A DNA stretch of 64,000 nt, from assembly GCF_036032445.1 (NCBI RefSeq), contig NZ_CP107932.1, positions 560,501 through 624,500 of the forward strand, read 5' to 3'. Position 1 is the stretch's first letter; each line of letters begins with the position of its first letter. The translations under genes were made by a program, and so were the position numbers. Positions 27,383-35,423 of this stretch are shown one piece after another. Under the pieces are notes generated by a model. That model did not search any database. It was not told the origin of the DNA and worked only from the letters and a program-made list of their open reading frames with translations. The DNA is from Nocardia sp. NBC_00416 (GTDB lineage: Bacteria; Actinomycetota; Actinomycetes; Mycobacteriales; Mycobacteriaceae).

Positions 27383-28168
27383 ATGAATGCATCGCGTATC
27401 GACCGGGCGTTGGCCGTGCTCGGATATCTCGCGCACCACCATGAAGGTCGCAGCCTCAAACATCTCAGCGACGACCTGAAACTGCCCATGAGCAGTACCC
27501 ACGATCTGATGCAGGCCCTCGTCGAGATAGGGGCGGTCCGCGTCGCCGGACCTCGCACCTATGCACTGGGCCCCCGCGCGGTGACTATCGCATTGACGGT
27601 CGTCGACTCACTCAGTCTCCGAGACGTTGCGCGGCCTCATTTGACGGAGTTGTGCGAGGAGATCAACGAGCACGTCTACCTCGGAATCCGTGTCGGGGCC
27701 GGCGTCACCTACGCCGACCGTTACGAGGCCTCCCAACCACTGGCGGTAGTCATGCAACTCGGTGGCGAGCGCCCGCTGCATGGATCTGCGGTCGGTAAAC
27801 TTCTCGCAGCGTACAACCCGGAACTGGAGGCAAAAGTTCTCGCCGCTCCGCGACTGGAACCGCTCACGGCATTCACCATCGTTGACCGCGATCAGCTTCA
27901 GATCGAATACGCCAAGATCCGGGAGCGGGGCTTCAGCGTCACCGACGGTGAGAGCGTCGAGGGCATCACGGGAATCTCCACCCCCATCGTCGGCGTCGCC
28001 GGGGAGACCATCGCGGCGGTGCATGTCTCCGCGCCTCGTGGGCGGCTGGCCAGCGACAGGCTTCCGATCGTCCTCAAGCAGATGCAGCGGGCCGCCGCAA
28101 AAATCTCACTGCTGCTCGGTGCCGACGACGATGCGATGCGCACGCACCATCTACCCATGGAGGACTGA
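27383..28168 (+). CDS. IclR-family transcriptional regulator
   Basis: A 261-residue protein. The N-terminal winged HTH (RIDRALAVLGYLAHHHEGRS, LKHLSDDLKLPMSSTHDLMQ) is followed by the IclR effector domain with PLHGSAVGKLLAAYNPE and a GFSVTDGESVEGITGISTPI loop. IclR proteins respond to aromatic or organic acids. It is divergent from the CoA-transferase gene and sits inside the catabolic cluster. The four operator-like sites with TTCG-N6-CGNA dyads are therefore its most likely targets. GAGGAGCAAG precedes the ATG. Confidence 0.88.
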   Translation: MNASRIDRALAVLGYLAHHHEGRSLKHLSDDLKLPMSSTHDLMQALVEIGAVRVAGPRTYALGPRAVTIALTVVDSLSLRDVARPHLTELCEEINEHVYLGIRVGAGVTYADRYEASQPLAVVMQLGGERPLHGSAVGKLLAAYNPELEAKVLAAPRLEPLTAFTIVDRDQLQIEYAKIRERGFSVTDGESVEGITGISTPIVGVAGETIAAVHVSAPRGRLASDRLPIVLKQMQRAAAKISLLLGADDDAMRTHHLPMED

Positions 28169-28175
28169 TTCGATT

Positions 28176-28330
28176 GTGACTCCGCATCTTCCGCTTCCAG
28201 GTGCGTCGATCGTGTCCATCGAGCACAACGTCGGCGCGTTCAGCCGTCGCCCGAGTGGTCACCCGTCGCCTCGGCACGTCCCGATCGGATCGAAGAAGTG
28301 CACCAGGTTCAGCTGCTCGCGCCGCGGTCG
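28176..28330 (+). pseudogene. Possible CoA-transferase N-terminal remnant
   Basis: Beginning at a GTG, the sequence reads VTPHLPLPGASIVSIEH. This resembles the family III CoA-transferase start pattern LPL-x-G-x-x-V-V-x-x-E. Afterwards the frame loses similarity. It may be a relic of a third CoA-transferase gene downstream of the IclR gene. The match is short, so chance cannot be excluded. Confidence 0.35.
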
Positions 28331-28526
28331 CTAACTTGGCCCCCTTATGATTCGAGAGCTCGAGCGCCGAGTATTCCGGTTCGCAACTTTGGCCGGACCG
28401 CTTTGGTGGAGGTCGAACCAGCCGTCGTGCGACCGGCCAGCGGTCTCGGGACCACAGGATCGCGCATGCAGACCTGTGGAGCCTGGGGCGAATTATCGCT
28501 CCCAGGCCCCACAGGGCCGTGTGGAT
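28331..28526. other. Spacer at the end of the minus-strand operon
   Basis: About 200 bases without a supported gene, following the IclR gene and the short CoA-transferase-like remnant on the plus strand and the SDR stop on the minus strand. No strong T-tailed hairpin was recognised. Confidence 0.4.
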
Positions 28527-29282
28527 TCATACCGCGGGACGCGCGTACAAGCTCTTCCCGCCACAGACATACAGCACCTGGCCGGTCACGGAGCGGGTTG
28601 CCGGGGCCACGAAGTAGCGGGTCGCCCAGGCGACGTCTTGCGCCGTGCCGATTGTGCCGGTGGGCTGGGCCTGCATCAGCCGCTCCATTACCTCCGGTGG
28701 CTCGGCACGCAGTAGAGGGGTGTCGATCAGGCCCGGCGCGATGCAGTTGACCGTGATTTCGTAGCGGGCGAGCTCGATAGCCAGCGAGCGAGTTGCGGAT
28801 ACTACGCCACCCTTCGAGGCTGCGTATGGCAGCTGTCCCCACCAGCCCAGCCATGCCCGGGAGGCGATATTGACGATACGGCCACTTCGGCGCGGGATCA
28901 TCGACTGTGCGGCGGCTTGCGAGCAGAGTGCCACACCCGTCAAGTTGACTCCGATCGTGCGATCCCACACCGCCTGCGTCATCTTCCGGACGCTGGTGTC
29001 CATGCTCAACCCTGCATTGTTCACCAGTATGTCGATGGGACCGATGGCGTCCTCGGCGGCTGCGAACAGATCGGTCACCGAATCGGCCGCCATGACGTCG
29101 ACAGCCAATCCGTGTGCATTGTGGCCGTCGCGGCGTAGCTGTGCGGCGGCAGCTTGCGCGCCGTCGGCGTTCAGATCCGCCAGGATGACGCGTGCGCCCT
29201 GCTCGGCGAGGTCAGTGGCGATGGCGAGTCCCATTCCCTGGGCAGCGCCCGTTACCACGCAGGCCTTTTCGGCTAGCTCCAT
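28527..29282 (-). CDS. SDR 3-hydroxyacyl-CoA dehydrogenase-like (BbsD-like active subunit)
   Basis: A 251-residue classical SDR with all key residues: TGAAQGMG (11-18), ILVNNAG (85-91), Ser141, and Tyr153/Lys157 in YAASK. It ends SVTGQVLYVCGGKSLYARPA. In this operon it would oxidise the hydroxyl group formed by the enoyl-CoA hydratase. The upstream pseudo-SDR shares the TGQVLYxCGG tail, so the two may form a heteromer as BbsC and BbsD do. AGGAG lies 8 bases before the ATG, and 11 bases separate it from the preceding gene. Confidence 0.85.
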   Translation of the reverse strand: MELAEKACVVTGAAQGMGLAIATDLAEQGARVILADLNADGAQAAAAQLRRDGHNAHGLAVDVMAADSVTDLFAAAEDAIGPIDILVNNAGLSMDTSVRKMTQAVWDRTIGVNLTGVALCSQAAAQSMIPRRSGRIVNIASRAWLGWWGQLPYAASKGGVVSATRSLAIELARYEITVNCIAPGLIDTPLLRAEPPEVMERLMQAQPTGTIGTAQDVAWATRYFVAPATRSVTGQVLYVCGGKSLYARPAV

Positions 29283-29293
29283 TTTATTCACTC

Positions 29294-29908
29294 CTAGACC
29301 GACAGACTCGACAGCAGTGTGGAACCGCCGCAGCAATACAGGACTTGGCCGGTGATGTAGCGGCTGCGGGGATCAGCGAAGAACTGCACTGCCGCGGCCA
29401 CGTCATCTGGATCGACCTCCCGGGGCAGCAGGGCCGGCCGTCGATCCTCATCGGGCGGTGCGACCGCACCGAGGGCGGCGGCGGTGGTGGCGATGATGTT
29501 GACGGTGACCGTATCGGCGGCCAGGCGAAGGGCCAGGCTGCGTGCCGCCGAGGTGAGTGCTCCGTATCCTGCCGCGAGCTGTGGGCGAGTGGCGGCGCCG
29601 AGCATCTCGGCACTGACGACGACTACGACGGAACCGCTGTTCGACCGCAGTTTCGGTAGCGCTGCCTCGCAGCCGTCGACGAGCGCGGTCACCAGCTCGG
29701 TTATGGGAACATCGGTGTCGTGGTTCAGCGTCGGCGCGAAGACCAGCGCGTCGAGCCGCGAGGACGTGAGAGCGAGTGTGTCGAGTACCTCGTGAACCTT
29801 GTCGCCACTTTCGGTTCGCCAGCGCGCAATGCGTAGGCGGCGGGATACCGCGGCGGCGACGGGGCTGTGGGTGTCGATCACAGCGGCCACCAGTTGATCT
29901 GTGTCCAT
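29294..29908 (-). CDS. Pseudo-SDR subunit (BbsC-like) without cofactor or catalytic motifs
   Basis: A 204-residue SDR-fold protein. The glycine-rich loop is replaced by IDTHSPVAAAV, NNAG by FAPTLN, and the YxxxK motif by YGALT (Tyr115 kept, Lys changed to Thr119). It still has the SDR-typical VVSAEMLG strand and ends YITGQVLYCCGGSTLLSS, matching its neighbour's tail. It therefore seems to be an inactive structural subunit. Inactive SDR partners are known from the BbsCD dehydrogenase of anaerobic toluene degradation. The gene is complete and closely packed between thiolase and SDR, which argues against decay. Confidence 0.75.
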   Translation of the reverse strand: MDTDQLVAAVIDTHSPVAAAVSRRLRIARWRTESGDKVHEVLDTLALTSSRLDALVFAPTLNHDTDVPITELVTALVDGCEAALPKLRSNSGSVVVVVSAEMLGAATRPQLAAGYGALTSAARSLALRLAADTVTVNIIATTAAALGAVAPPDEDRRPALLPREVDPDDVAAAVQFFADPRSRYITGQVLYCCGGSTLLSSLSV

Positions 29909-29921
29909 GGTCTTCTTTCGT

Positions 29922-31064
29922 TCAGTCCGCGGCCAGCACGTGCACCGAGCAGGCACCGTTGTCGACGCCGAAGATTCCGCCGCCGGTGGTATGGGTGAGC
30001 GCTACCGAGGCTCCTGGCACCTGCAGATCACCCGCCGTACCGGTGATCTGCCAGTACATTTCACAGAGCTGACTCACACCGGAGGCGCCAACCGGATGTC
30101 CCCGGCTGAGCAGTCCTCCACTGGGGCTGACCGCGACCCGGCCGTCACGGTCGAATTCGCCCGCAGTGACTGCAACATGCGCCTTCCACCGTTCGGTGAG
30201 TCCGAGTGCCTCGGCGTGCAGGAGTTCGGCGATGGCAAAGGCATCGTGCAACTCGACGACGTCCAGATCTGCCGCGGTGATTCCGGCCATCTCGTAGGCA
30301 GCCCGGGCGGTGCGCTCGGTGATGTCCGGCCAGGTCATATCGCGATAGGAGGTGTGGAATTGTCCCGAGCGCACGACGCTGGCGCGCACTCGGACGAGGT
30401 CGACGGCGAGGTCACGGCCGAAGTCCTCGCTACAGAGGAAAAGCGCTGCGGCGCCGTCGCTGTTGGGGCAGCAGTGCAGCAGCTTGAGCGGGTCGGCCAC
30501 CCTGCGGGACTGTGCGACGTCGTCGAGAGTGATCGACTTCTGGAAGTGAGCACGCGGATTGTGTGCACCGTTGCCTCGGTTCTTCACCGAGATCCGGTCG
30601 AGCACCATCGGTTCGGCACCGGCCTGGTGCAAGTACCGCTGAGCACGCATCGCGTACGTGGCCGGCATGATCACACCCTGTGCGGTCTCGACATCAGCGG
30701 TGGTCAACGGCAAAGCGCCGCCGCCGAATGTCGACAGTTGGTCCACGCCTACGACAATGGCGCTGTCGGCGATACCGGAGGCGATCGCCTGGAACGCCAA
30801 GTTGACTGCTGAACCGCCACTGGCGCAGGCATTCTCGACAGAGAAGATCGGCTGGCCCGAAATGCCCACACGTTGCAGAACGCGCTGCGCTATCAGCGAT
30901 CCGCCGTAGACGGACCCGACGAATCCGGTATCCACTCGGTCCGGTGACACCCCGACCGACTGCATCAGCTCGAGTGCACTGGTACCCCCGAGCTCGGCGG
31001 GTGTGCTGTCCTTGTATTTGCCGAACGGTGCGACGGCGGCTCCGGCAACGAACACGTTTCTCAT
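29922..31064 (-). CDS. Thiolase-family protein (BbsB/SCP2-type)
   Basis: A 380-residue thiolase. The nucleophilic Cys80 lies in SVENACASGG. The HDAF motif (VELHDAFAIAELLHAEALGL) and the GHP motif (SRGHPVGASGVSQLCEMYW) are also present. The classical C-terminal Cys is not in the usual CxG context, which fits SCP2-type thiolases working with a DUF35 partner. Presence of the nucleophilic Cys favours thiolytic cleavage over the aldolase chemistry of Ltp2-like relatives. It overlaps the DUF35 gene by 4 bases (ATGA, 31061-31064), implying complex formation. Confidence 0.85.
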   Translation of the reverse strand: MRNVFVAGAAVAPFGKYKDSTPAELGGTSALELMQSVGVSPDRVDTGFVGSVYGGSLIAQRVLQRVGISGQPIFSVENACASGGSAVNLAFQAIASGIADSAIVVGVDQLSTFGGGALPLTTADVETAQGVIMPATYAMRAQRYLHQAGAEPMVLDRISVKNRGNGAHNPRAHFQKSITLDDVAQSRRVADPLKLLHCCPNSDGAAALFLCSEDFGRDLAVDLVRVRASVVRSGQFHTSYRDMTWPDITERTARAAYEMAGITAADLDVVELHDAFAIAELLHAEALGLTERWKAHVAVTAGEFDRDGRVAVSPSGGLLSRGHPVGASGVSQLCEMYWQITGTAGDLQVPGASVALTHTTGGGIFGVDNGACSVHVLAAD

Positions 31065-31492
31065 GAGGTCGCCTCCGGGGATTCGATGTCCTTGCCGACT
31101 GGGTGGGCGATATAGGACCACAGCTCGGTGGCGTTGTCGGTACCGATGTGTCCGAGCGCGATGGTGACCGGGGTATCCGGTGTCAGTGCCTGATCGGAGT
31201 TTGTGTGCATCAGCACACGGACCCCGTCGATGTCGATGTAGGAGAGCACGTACTCCTTCGGCCACGGCGCGCCTCCGACGTGGACCTTGCTCGACGCATA
31301 GGCGATTCCGCGTGCGCCGGTGTGGGTGCGGGTGAGGTCTTCCGACGCACAAGACGAGCACGCGCTGCGCGGCGGGAACCAGCGGTGACCGCACGTATTG
31401 CAGTCGCTGACCAGCAGTTCTACTCCTGAAGCGGTGTGGCGATACCAGTCTTCGCTGAGCAGTTTGCGTTTGGTCTGTTGGACCGTAGTCAT
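31061..31492 (-). CDS. Zn-ribbon and OB-fold protein (DUF35, BbsA-like thiolase partner)
   Basis: A 143-residue protein. Four cysteines (31, 34, 45, 48) in CNTCGHRWFPPRSACSSC form a rubredoxin-like Zn ribbon, followed by an OB fold (YVLSYIDIDGVRVLMHTNSD). DUF35 proteins bind SCP2-type thiolases or aldolases and help position acyl-CoA, as in BbsAB or ChsH/Ltp2 complexes. The stop/start overlap with the thiolase gene supports a 1:1 complex. Confidence 0.88.
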   Translation of the reverse strand: MTTVQQTKRKLLSEDWYRHTASGVELLVSDCNTCGHRWFPPRSACSSCASEDLTRTHTGARGIAYASSKVHVGGAPWPKEYVLSYIDIDGVRVLMHTNSDQALTPDTPVTIALGHIGTDNATELWSYIAHPVGKDIESPEATS

Positions 31493-31555
31493 CGGTATCC
31501 TTTCATCTGTCCGGGCGGATGCCCGTTCTCTGCCCGAGGAACGGGCCGGGTGGTG

Positions 31556-32359
31556 TCATCGGCCCCGGTAGGCGGGGGGGCGCTTGTCAGCGAAGGCGGC
31601 CCTACCTTCGATGCGGTCTTCGGTGTCGCGCAGCAGTCCCCACAGCATCTGCTCGAGCTCGATCGACTGGTTGAGTGGGATGTTCGCCGCTCGACGGGCC
31701 ATCGTGGTGATCGCACGCACGGCAATGGGACCGTTCGCGGCGATCTGCTCGGCGATCTGCTCAGCACGTTCGGTCAACTGGTCCGGTTCGACGACGTCAC
31801 TGATCAGGCCGAGCTGTTCAGCTCGCGCCGCATCGATGCGTTCGCCGGTGAGGGCCATTTTCATCGCAACGGCGCTGGGGATCGCGTGCAGCAGGTTCGA
31901 GACGCCGCCGGCGCCGGGGACACTCGCCCACCTGCTTTCGGGAAGCCCGAAGGTGGCGTTGGTCGAGGCGATGCGCACGTCGCACTGCAGTGCGATCTCC
32001 AGGCCTCCGCCGAGCGCGTGCCCGTTTATTGCGGCGACGATCGGCTTGGTGATCGACAGATCGGTCCACACCAGGGCACGTACGTAAGCGCCCTGGGTCA
32101 TGCCGGCGTCGAAGGAGGCGTAGTAACTCGAGGCGAAGGGAGTGTCAGGAACTGCGGTGTTCTTCAGGTCCGCACCGGCGCAGAACGCGCGAGTTCCAGC
32201 TCCGGTGAGAATCGCGACCAGCGCGGTGTCGTCATCGTTGAATGCGATCAAGGCGCGACGAAGATCGATCATCGACTGCGGATCGAGGGCATTCAGTGCC
32301 TCTGGGCGATTCAGTGTAATCCGCCGTACGGGGCCATTGTCTTCGATATCGATGGGCAC
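31556..32359 (-). CDS. Enoyl-CoA hydratase/isomerase family protein
   Basis: A 267-residue crotonase-fold protein. FCAGADLK and GHALGGGLEIALQCDVRIA form the oxyanion hole, and FGLPESRWASVPGAGG carries the catalytic Glu region. It would hydrate the unsaturated acyl-CoA in this pathway (BbsH-like). The GTG start at 32359 shares its first base with the stop of the CoA-transferase gene (TAGTG), and AGGAG lies about 10 bases upstream, so translation is coupled. The next gene follows after 63 bases. Confidence 0.88.
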   Translation of the reverse strand: MPIDIEDNGPVRRITLNRPEALNALDPQSMIDLRRALIAFNDDDTALVAILTGAGTRAFCAGADLKNTAVPDTPFASSYYASFDAGMTQGAYVRALVWTDLSITKPIVAAINGHALGGGLEIALQCDVRIASTNATFGLPESRWASVPGAGGVSNLLHAIPSAVAMKMALTGERIDAARAEQLGLISDVVEPDQLTERAEQIAEQIAANGPIAVRAITTMARRAANIPLNQSIELEQMLWGLLRDTEDRIEGRAAFADKRPPAYRGR

Positions 32360-33588
32360 TATCCAATTGCTCCTGCGCTCAGGGCGTCGCCATATTCGGC
32401 GGCCGACATCTCGAGCAGACCCGTGCACACCGCCTCGGTGTCCGCACCGAGCAAGGGCGCCGAGGAACGAAGCCGACCGGGTGTGCGGGTCAGGCGATAG
32501 GGGATGTTGTTATATATCGAGGGGCCCATCTCGGGATGGTCGAGAGTGACCCAGTGCTGGCGAGCGCGCAACTGCGGATCGCGTTCGACGAGTTCGTCAC
32601 TGGTACTTACTGCGGCAGCCGGTACGCCGGCGGCACACAGTTCGTCGGCGAGATCCCAGGCGTCACGGAGTGAGGTGGCGGCACCGACCTCCTTGTTCAG
32701 TCGTTCTGCGCTGTTCTTGCGCGCATCGAGGGAGCTGAAATCGGGGTCGGCGAGCCAGTCGGGCCTTCCCAGCACCTGCGCCAACGCGGTCCACTGCTCG
32801 TCGGTATAGGCGGCAAGGGTGCACCAGGCGTCCACTCCCCGGCACCGATACGGCCCGTACGGAGCGGCGGAATCTTCGGTATTGCCGCGGCGGTCCACCT
32901 CACGGCCCAGTGCAGCGGCCACCATAGACGGACCGATGGCGTTGACCGTCGATTCCAGTTGCGCCAGCTCGATATAGGCGCCCTCCCCGGTGCGGCGGCG
33001 GCGATGCAGAGCTGCCAACAGCGCGATGGCACCGTGGAGAGGGTTGGGTACGTGGTCGGGATAGTTGGTGCCTGTTCCGACTGGGGGCCGGTCGGGATCT
33101 CCACTGAGCCCGAAGATGCCTCCTACCGCGCCGATCGACAAACCGAATCCGCGAAAGCCGCTGTGGGGTCCACTGTTTCCCTGCATCGGCATCTCGAGAT
33201 AGATGATCTCCGGCCGAACGGCTCGTGCCGCGTTGTAACCCAAACCCAATCGGTCCATCGTTCCGGGCGTGAAGTTGTTGACCACTATGTCGCTCCGGGC
33301 AATCAACCGCAGTGCCAGATCGCGACCGACGTCGGTATGCAGGTCCAGGCAGATCGACTTCTTGCTCGAATTGCGATTGGCGAAATAGCCGCTGCGGTTC
33401 ACTCCGGCCTCGCCATCACGAAACGGCGGCATGCTCCGGATCACGTCCGTGCGGGTTCTCGATTCGACTTTGATCACTTCGGCGCCGTGGTCGGCCAAAG
33501 GTTTGGTCATGAAAGGCCCGGCGCCGACCCAGGAGAAGTCGGCGATGCGGATGCCGACGAGCGGCGACGTTGTGGTCATGCGACTCAT
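32359..33588 (-). CDS. Family III CoA-transferase, catalytic subunit (BbsF-like)
   Basis: A 409-residue CaiB/BaiF protein: PLVGIRIADFSWVGAGPFMT, DHGAEVIKVES, then YPDHVPNPLHGAIALLAALH with the probable catalytic Asp178. It would transfer CoA from a donor such as succinyl-CoA to a carboxylic acid substrate. It heads the minus-strand operon of six genes down to 28527. The ATG at 33588 has no ribosome-binding site and a second ATG lies at 33579, so leaderless translation from one of them is possible. Operator site B lies immediately upstream. Confidence 0.85.
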   Translation of the reverse strand: MSRMTTTSPLVGIRIADFSWVGAGPFMTKPLADHGAEVIKVESRTRTDVIRSMPPFRDGEAGVNRSGYFANRNSSKKSICLDLHTDVGRDLALRLIARSDIVVNNFTPGTMDRLGLGYNAARAVRPEIIYLEMPMQGNSGPHSGFRGFGLSIGAVGGIFGLSGDPDRPPVGTGTNYPDHVPNPLHGAIALLAALHRRRRTGEGAYIELAQLESTVNAIGPSMVAAALGREVDRRGNTEDSAAPYGPYRCRGVDAWCTLAAYTDEQWTALAQVLGRPDWLADPDFSSLDARKNSAERLNKEVGAATSLRDAWDLADELCAAGVPAAAVSTSDELVERDPQLRARQHWVTLDHPEMGPSIYNNIPYRLTRTPGRLRSSAPLLGADTEAVCTGLLEMSAAEYGDALSAGAIG

Positions 33589-33594
33589 TTCGTA

Positions 33595-33647
33595 TTCGAA
33601 GTTGCGAAGTCAGATTCGAGTGTGCGACTCAGGGCGGCCGAAGTCAA
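33595..33647 (-). promoter_or_regulatory. Promoter and operator site B of the minus-strand catabolic operon
   Basis: On the minus strand TTGACT (33642-33647) is followed after 17 bases by CACACT (33619-33624). Directly downstream lies the site read on the plus strand as TTCGAAGTTGCGAAGT (33595-33610) plus CAGATTCG. The site matches the shared consensus and contains the TTCG-N6-CGAA dyad. Occupancy would block initiation. Confidence 0.6.
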
Positions 33648-33697
33648 CAGGCCGCCCTTCGGCGGACACTCCCAGCAGGTTCCCCATGAACTGAGTC

Positions 33698-33753
33698 TTG
33701 ACAGCTCACCTCGATGTGATGATCATTACAGCAGAAGTTCGCATCTGCGTAAT
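33698..33753 (+). promoter_or_regulatory. Promoter and operator site C of the carrier gene
   Basis: TTGACA (33698-33703), a 17-base spacer and GATCAT (33721-33726) form a promoter. Then TTACAGCAGAAG leads into TTCGCATCTGCGTAAT (33738-33753), the shared operator sequence. Base-by-base similarity to the promoter at 35322 extends over about 50 bases. Confidence 0.65.
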
Positions 33754-33901
33754 CGAATCCTTACTTTCGAATGGAACGGGTTCGCGGCGGCGCCGTTTCT
33801 GTACTCGACTCGCGGGCGGTCACACTGGCCGGCCCGGCGTCTTCCTCCAGCCGTGCGTGGCTCCGCGCGGTGGAACCTCTTACACCCGAAGGAGGATCCG
33901 G

Positions 33902-35251
33902 ATGCGTCCGGAATTGATCTCGATCATTGCCCTGGGGCTGACGTTCGTCGTCGCCGCGGCCCGCTCCGTGAACTTGGGCGCCCTGGGATTCGTGACCGCC
34001 TTCCTGGTCGGCACACTGGTCCTGGATCTGACGACTGCCGACATCGTCGGTGGATTCCCTGGTGGAATTTTCGTCATTTTGGTGGGGCTGACCTACCTGT
34101 TCGGAATTGCTCAGGTCAACGGAACTCTCGAACTGCTCGTGCACTGGTGCACGGAACTGGTCCACGGCCGCATCGCCGCGGTGCCGTGGATCTTCTTCCT
34201 CATGGCTGCGGCCCTGATGTCGATCGGAGCAGTGTTCGCTGTCGCCATCGTCGCGCCGTTGGCAATGGCGTACGCATTCCGTCACAAGATCAATCCCCTG
34301 CTGATGGGAATGATGGTGGTGCACGGCGCCTTGGGTGGGGCCTTCTCGCCGATCAGTGTCTATGGCAGTTTCGTCAATGGAGTGGTCAGTGACACGGGCT
34401 TGCCCAGTAGCCCCACCATCCTGTTCCTGATGCCTCTGGTGATCAACGCCGCGATCGCACTCATGGTCTACCTGACCATGGGCGGCCGCGCTCTTATCGG
34501 CGGGCGAGCGATGTCCGAGACCGCGACCGGCGCCGCGTCTGGCTCCATCGAGGGAATCGGCGGCACCGGCACCGGCCTTCGCCCGACATCCGGGTCCGGC
34601 ACGACGGCGGTGATGGAGGCTGGCGAGGTCGTGATCGAATCCTCGGTCCCGCAGTTGAGGCGCGAGCAAATCCTCACCCTGGCCGGGCTGGCAGTCCTTG
34701 CGGTGGGCACAGTGGCTTTCGGTCTCGACGTCGGATTCCTCGCGCTGACCATTACCGCCGTGCTTTCGCTGTTCTACCCGGAGTCGACCAGTCGGGCGCT
34801 GGGGAAGGTGAGCTGGTCGACGGTCTTTCTCATCTGCGGCGTCCTGACCTATGTCGAGGTCCTCGAACGCGCGGGCACTATCGACTACACCGCCGGCCTC
34901 ATCGCGGGCATCGGACTGCCCCTCGTTGCGGCGTTGCTGCTGTGCTACCTCGGTGGAATCACCTCGGCGTTCGCCTCCTCGATCGCCATCCTCGGGGTCG
35001 CGATCCCGCTCGCCGTTCCGTTCCTTCAGCAGGGGAGTGTCAGTGCGGTCGGCATGGTTACGGCACTTGCGGTGGCATCGACGGTGGTCGACGTCAGCCC
35101 CTTCTCCACGAATGGCGCGCTGGTACTGGCCAATTGTGCCGAGCGGGACCGGCCACGACTGTATCGCCAAATGCTGGTGTACAGCGCTGTCATCGTGATC
35201 GCAGCGCCAGTATTCGTCTGGTTGCTCCTGGTGGCGACCGGCTGGTTCTGA
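33902..35251 (+). CDS. MatC-like dicarboxylate carrier
   Basis: A 449-residue membrane protein with about 11-12 hydrophobic segments. The N-terminus matches the MatC_N (malonate/dicarboxylate carrier) domain: SVNLGALGFVTAFLVGTLVL, GGFPGGIFVILVGLTYLFGI, then NPLLMGMMVVHGALGGAFSP and ISVYGSFVNG. A Gly/Thr-rich cytoplasmic loop lies near residues 205-240. It probably imports the dicarboxylate substrate of the neighbouring CoA-dependent pathway. AAGGAGGA precedes the ATG. It is controlled by promoter/operator C. Confidence 0.85.
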   Translation: MRPELISIIALGLTFVVAAARSVNLGALGFVTAFLVGTLVLDLTTADIVGGFPGGIFVILVGLTYLFGIAQVNGTLELLVHWCTELVHGRIAAVPWIFFLMAAALMSIGAVFAVAIVAPLAMAYAFRHKINPLLMGMMVVHGALGGAFSPISVYGSFVNGVVSDTGLPSSPTILFLMPLVINAAIALMVYLTMGGRALIGGRAMSETATGAASGSIEGIGGTGTGLRPTSGSGTTAVMEAGEVVIESSVPQLRREQILTLAGLAVLAVGTVAFGLDVGFLALTITAVLSLFYPESTSRALGKVSWSTVFLICGVLTYVEVLERAGTIDYTAGLIAGIGLPLVAALLLCYLGGITSAFASSIAILGVAIPLAVPFLQQGSVSAVGMVTALAVASTVVDVSPFSTNGALVLANCAERDRPRLYRQMLVYSAVIVIAAPVFVWLLLVATGWF

Positions 35252-35321
35252 CGCCCCTCATTGCCGAGCGTCCATCCCCCGGGCCCAGCGCAACCAGCCG
35301 CCCCGTCCAGGTCGCCCGTTC

Positions 35322-35383
35322 TTGACATGGGACGTCAGCGTGTCGATGATTACAGATAGTTCGTATTTGCGAAGTAGGATTCG
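35322..35383 (+). promoter_or_regulatory. Promoter and operator site D of the dehydrogenase operon
   Basis: TTGACA (35322-35327), a 17-base spacer and GATGAT (35345-35350), then TACAGATAG and TTCGTATTTGCGAAGT (35360-35375) followed by AGGATTCG. The core TTCG-TATTTG-CGAA is a perfect 4-base-arm dyad. It has the same architecture as site C, with the operator starting 10 bases after the -10 element. Confidence 0.65.
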
Positions 35384-35423
35384 GATTCTTGCTTCGTTGA
35401 CACAACAAGAAGGAGTGCTCACG

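Noticed and set aside
29294-29908. Calling the motif-less SDR a pseudogene
   Set aside because: It has no frameshift or stop, fits tightly into the operon, and inactive SDR subunits are known in the comparable BbsCD enzyme.
29922-31492. Calling the thiolase/DUF35 pair a steroid side-chain retro-aldolase (Ltp2-like)
   Set aside because: The nucleophilic Cys80 is present, and the neighbours (CoA-transferases, dicarboxylate carrier, SDR pair) fit a thiolytic Bbs-like route better; no other steroid side-chain genes are in the window.
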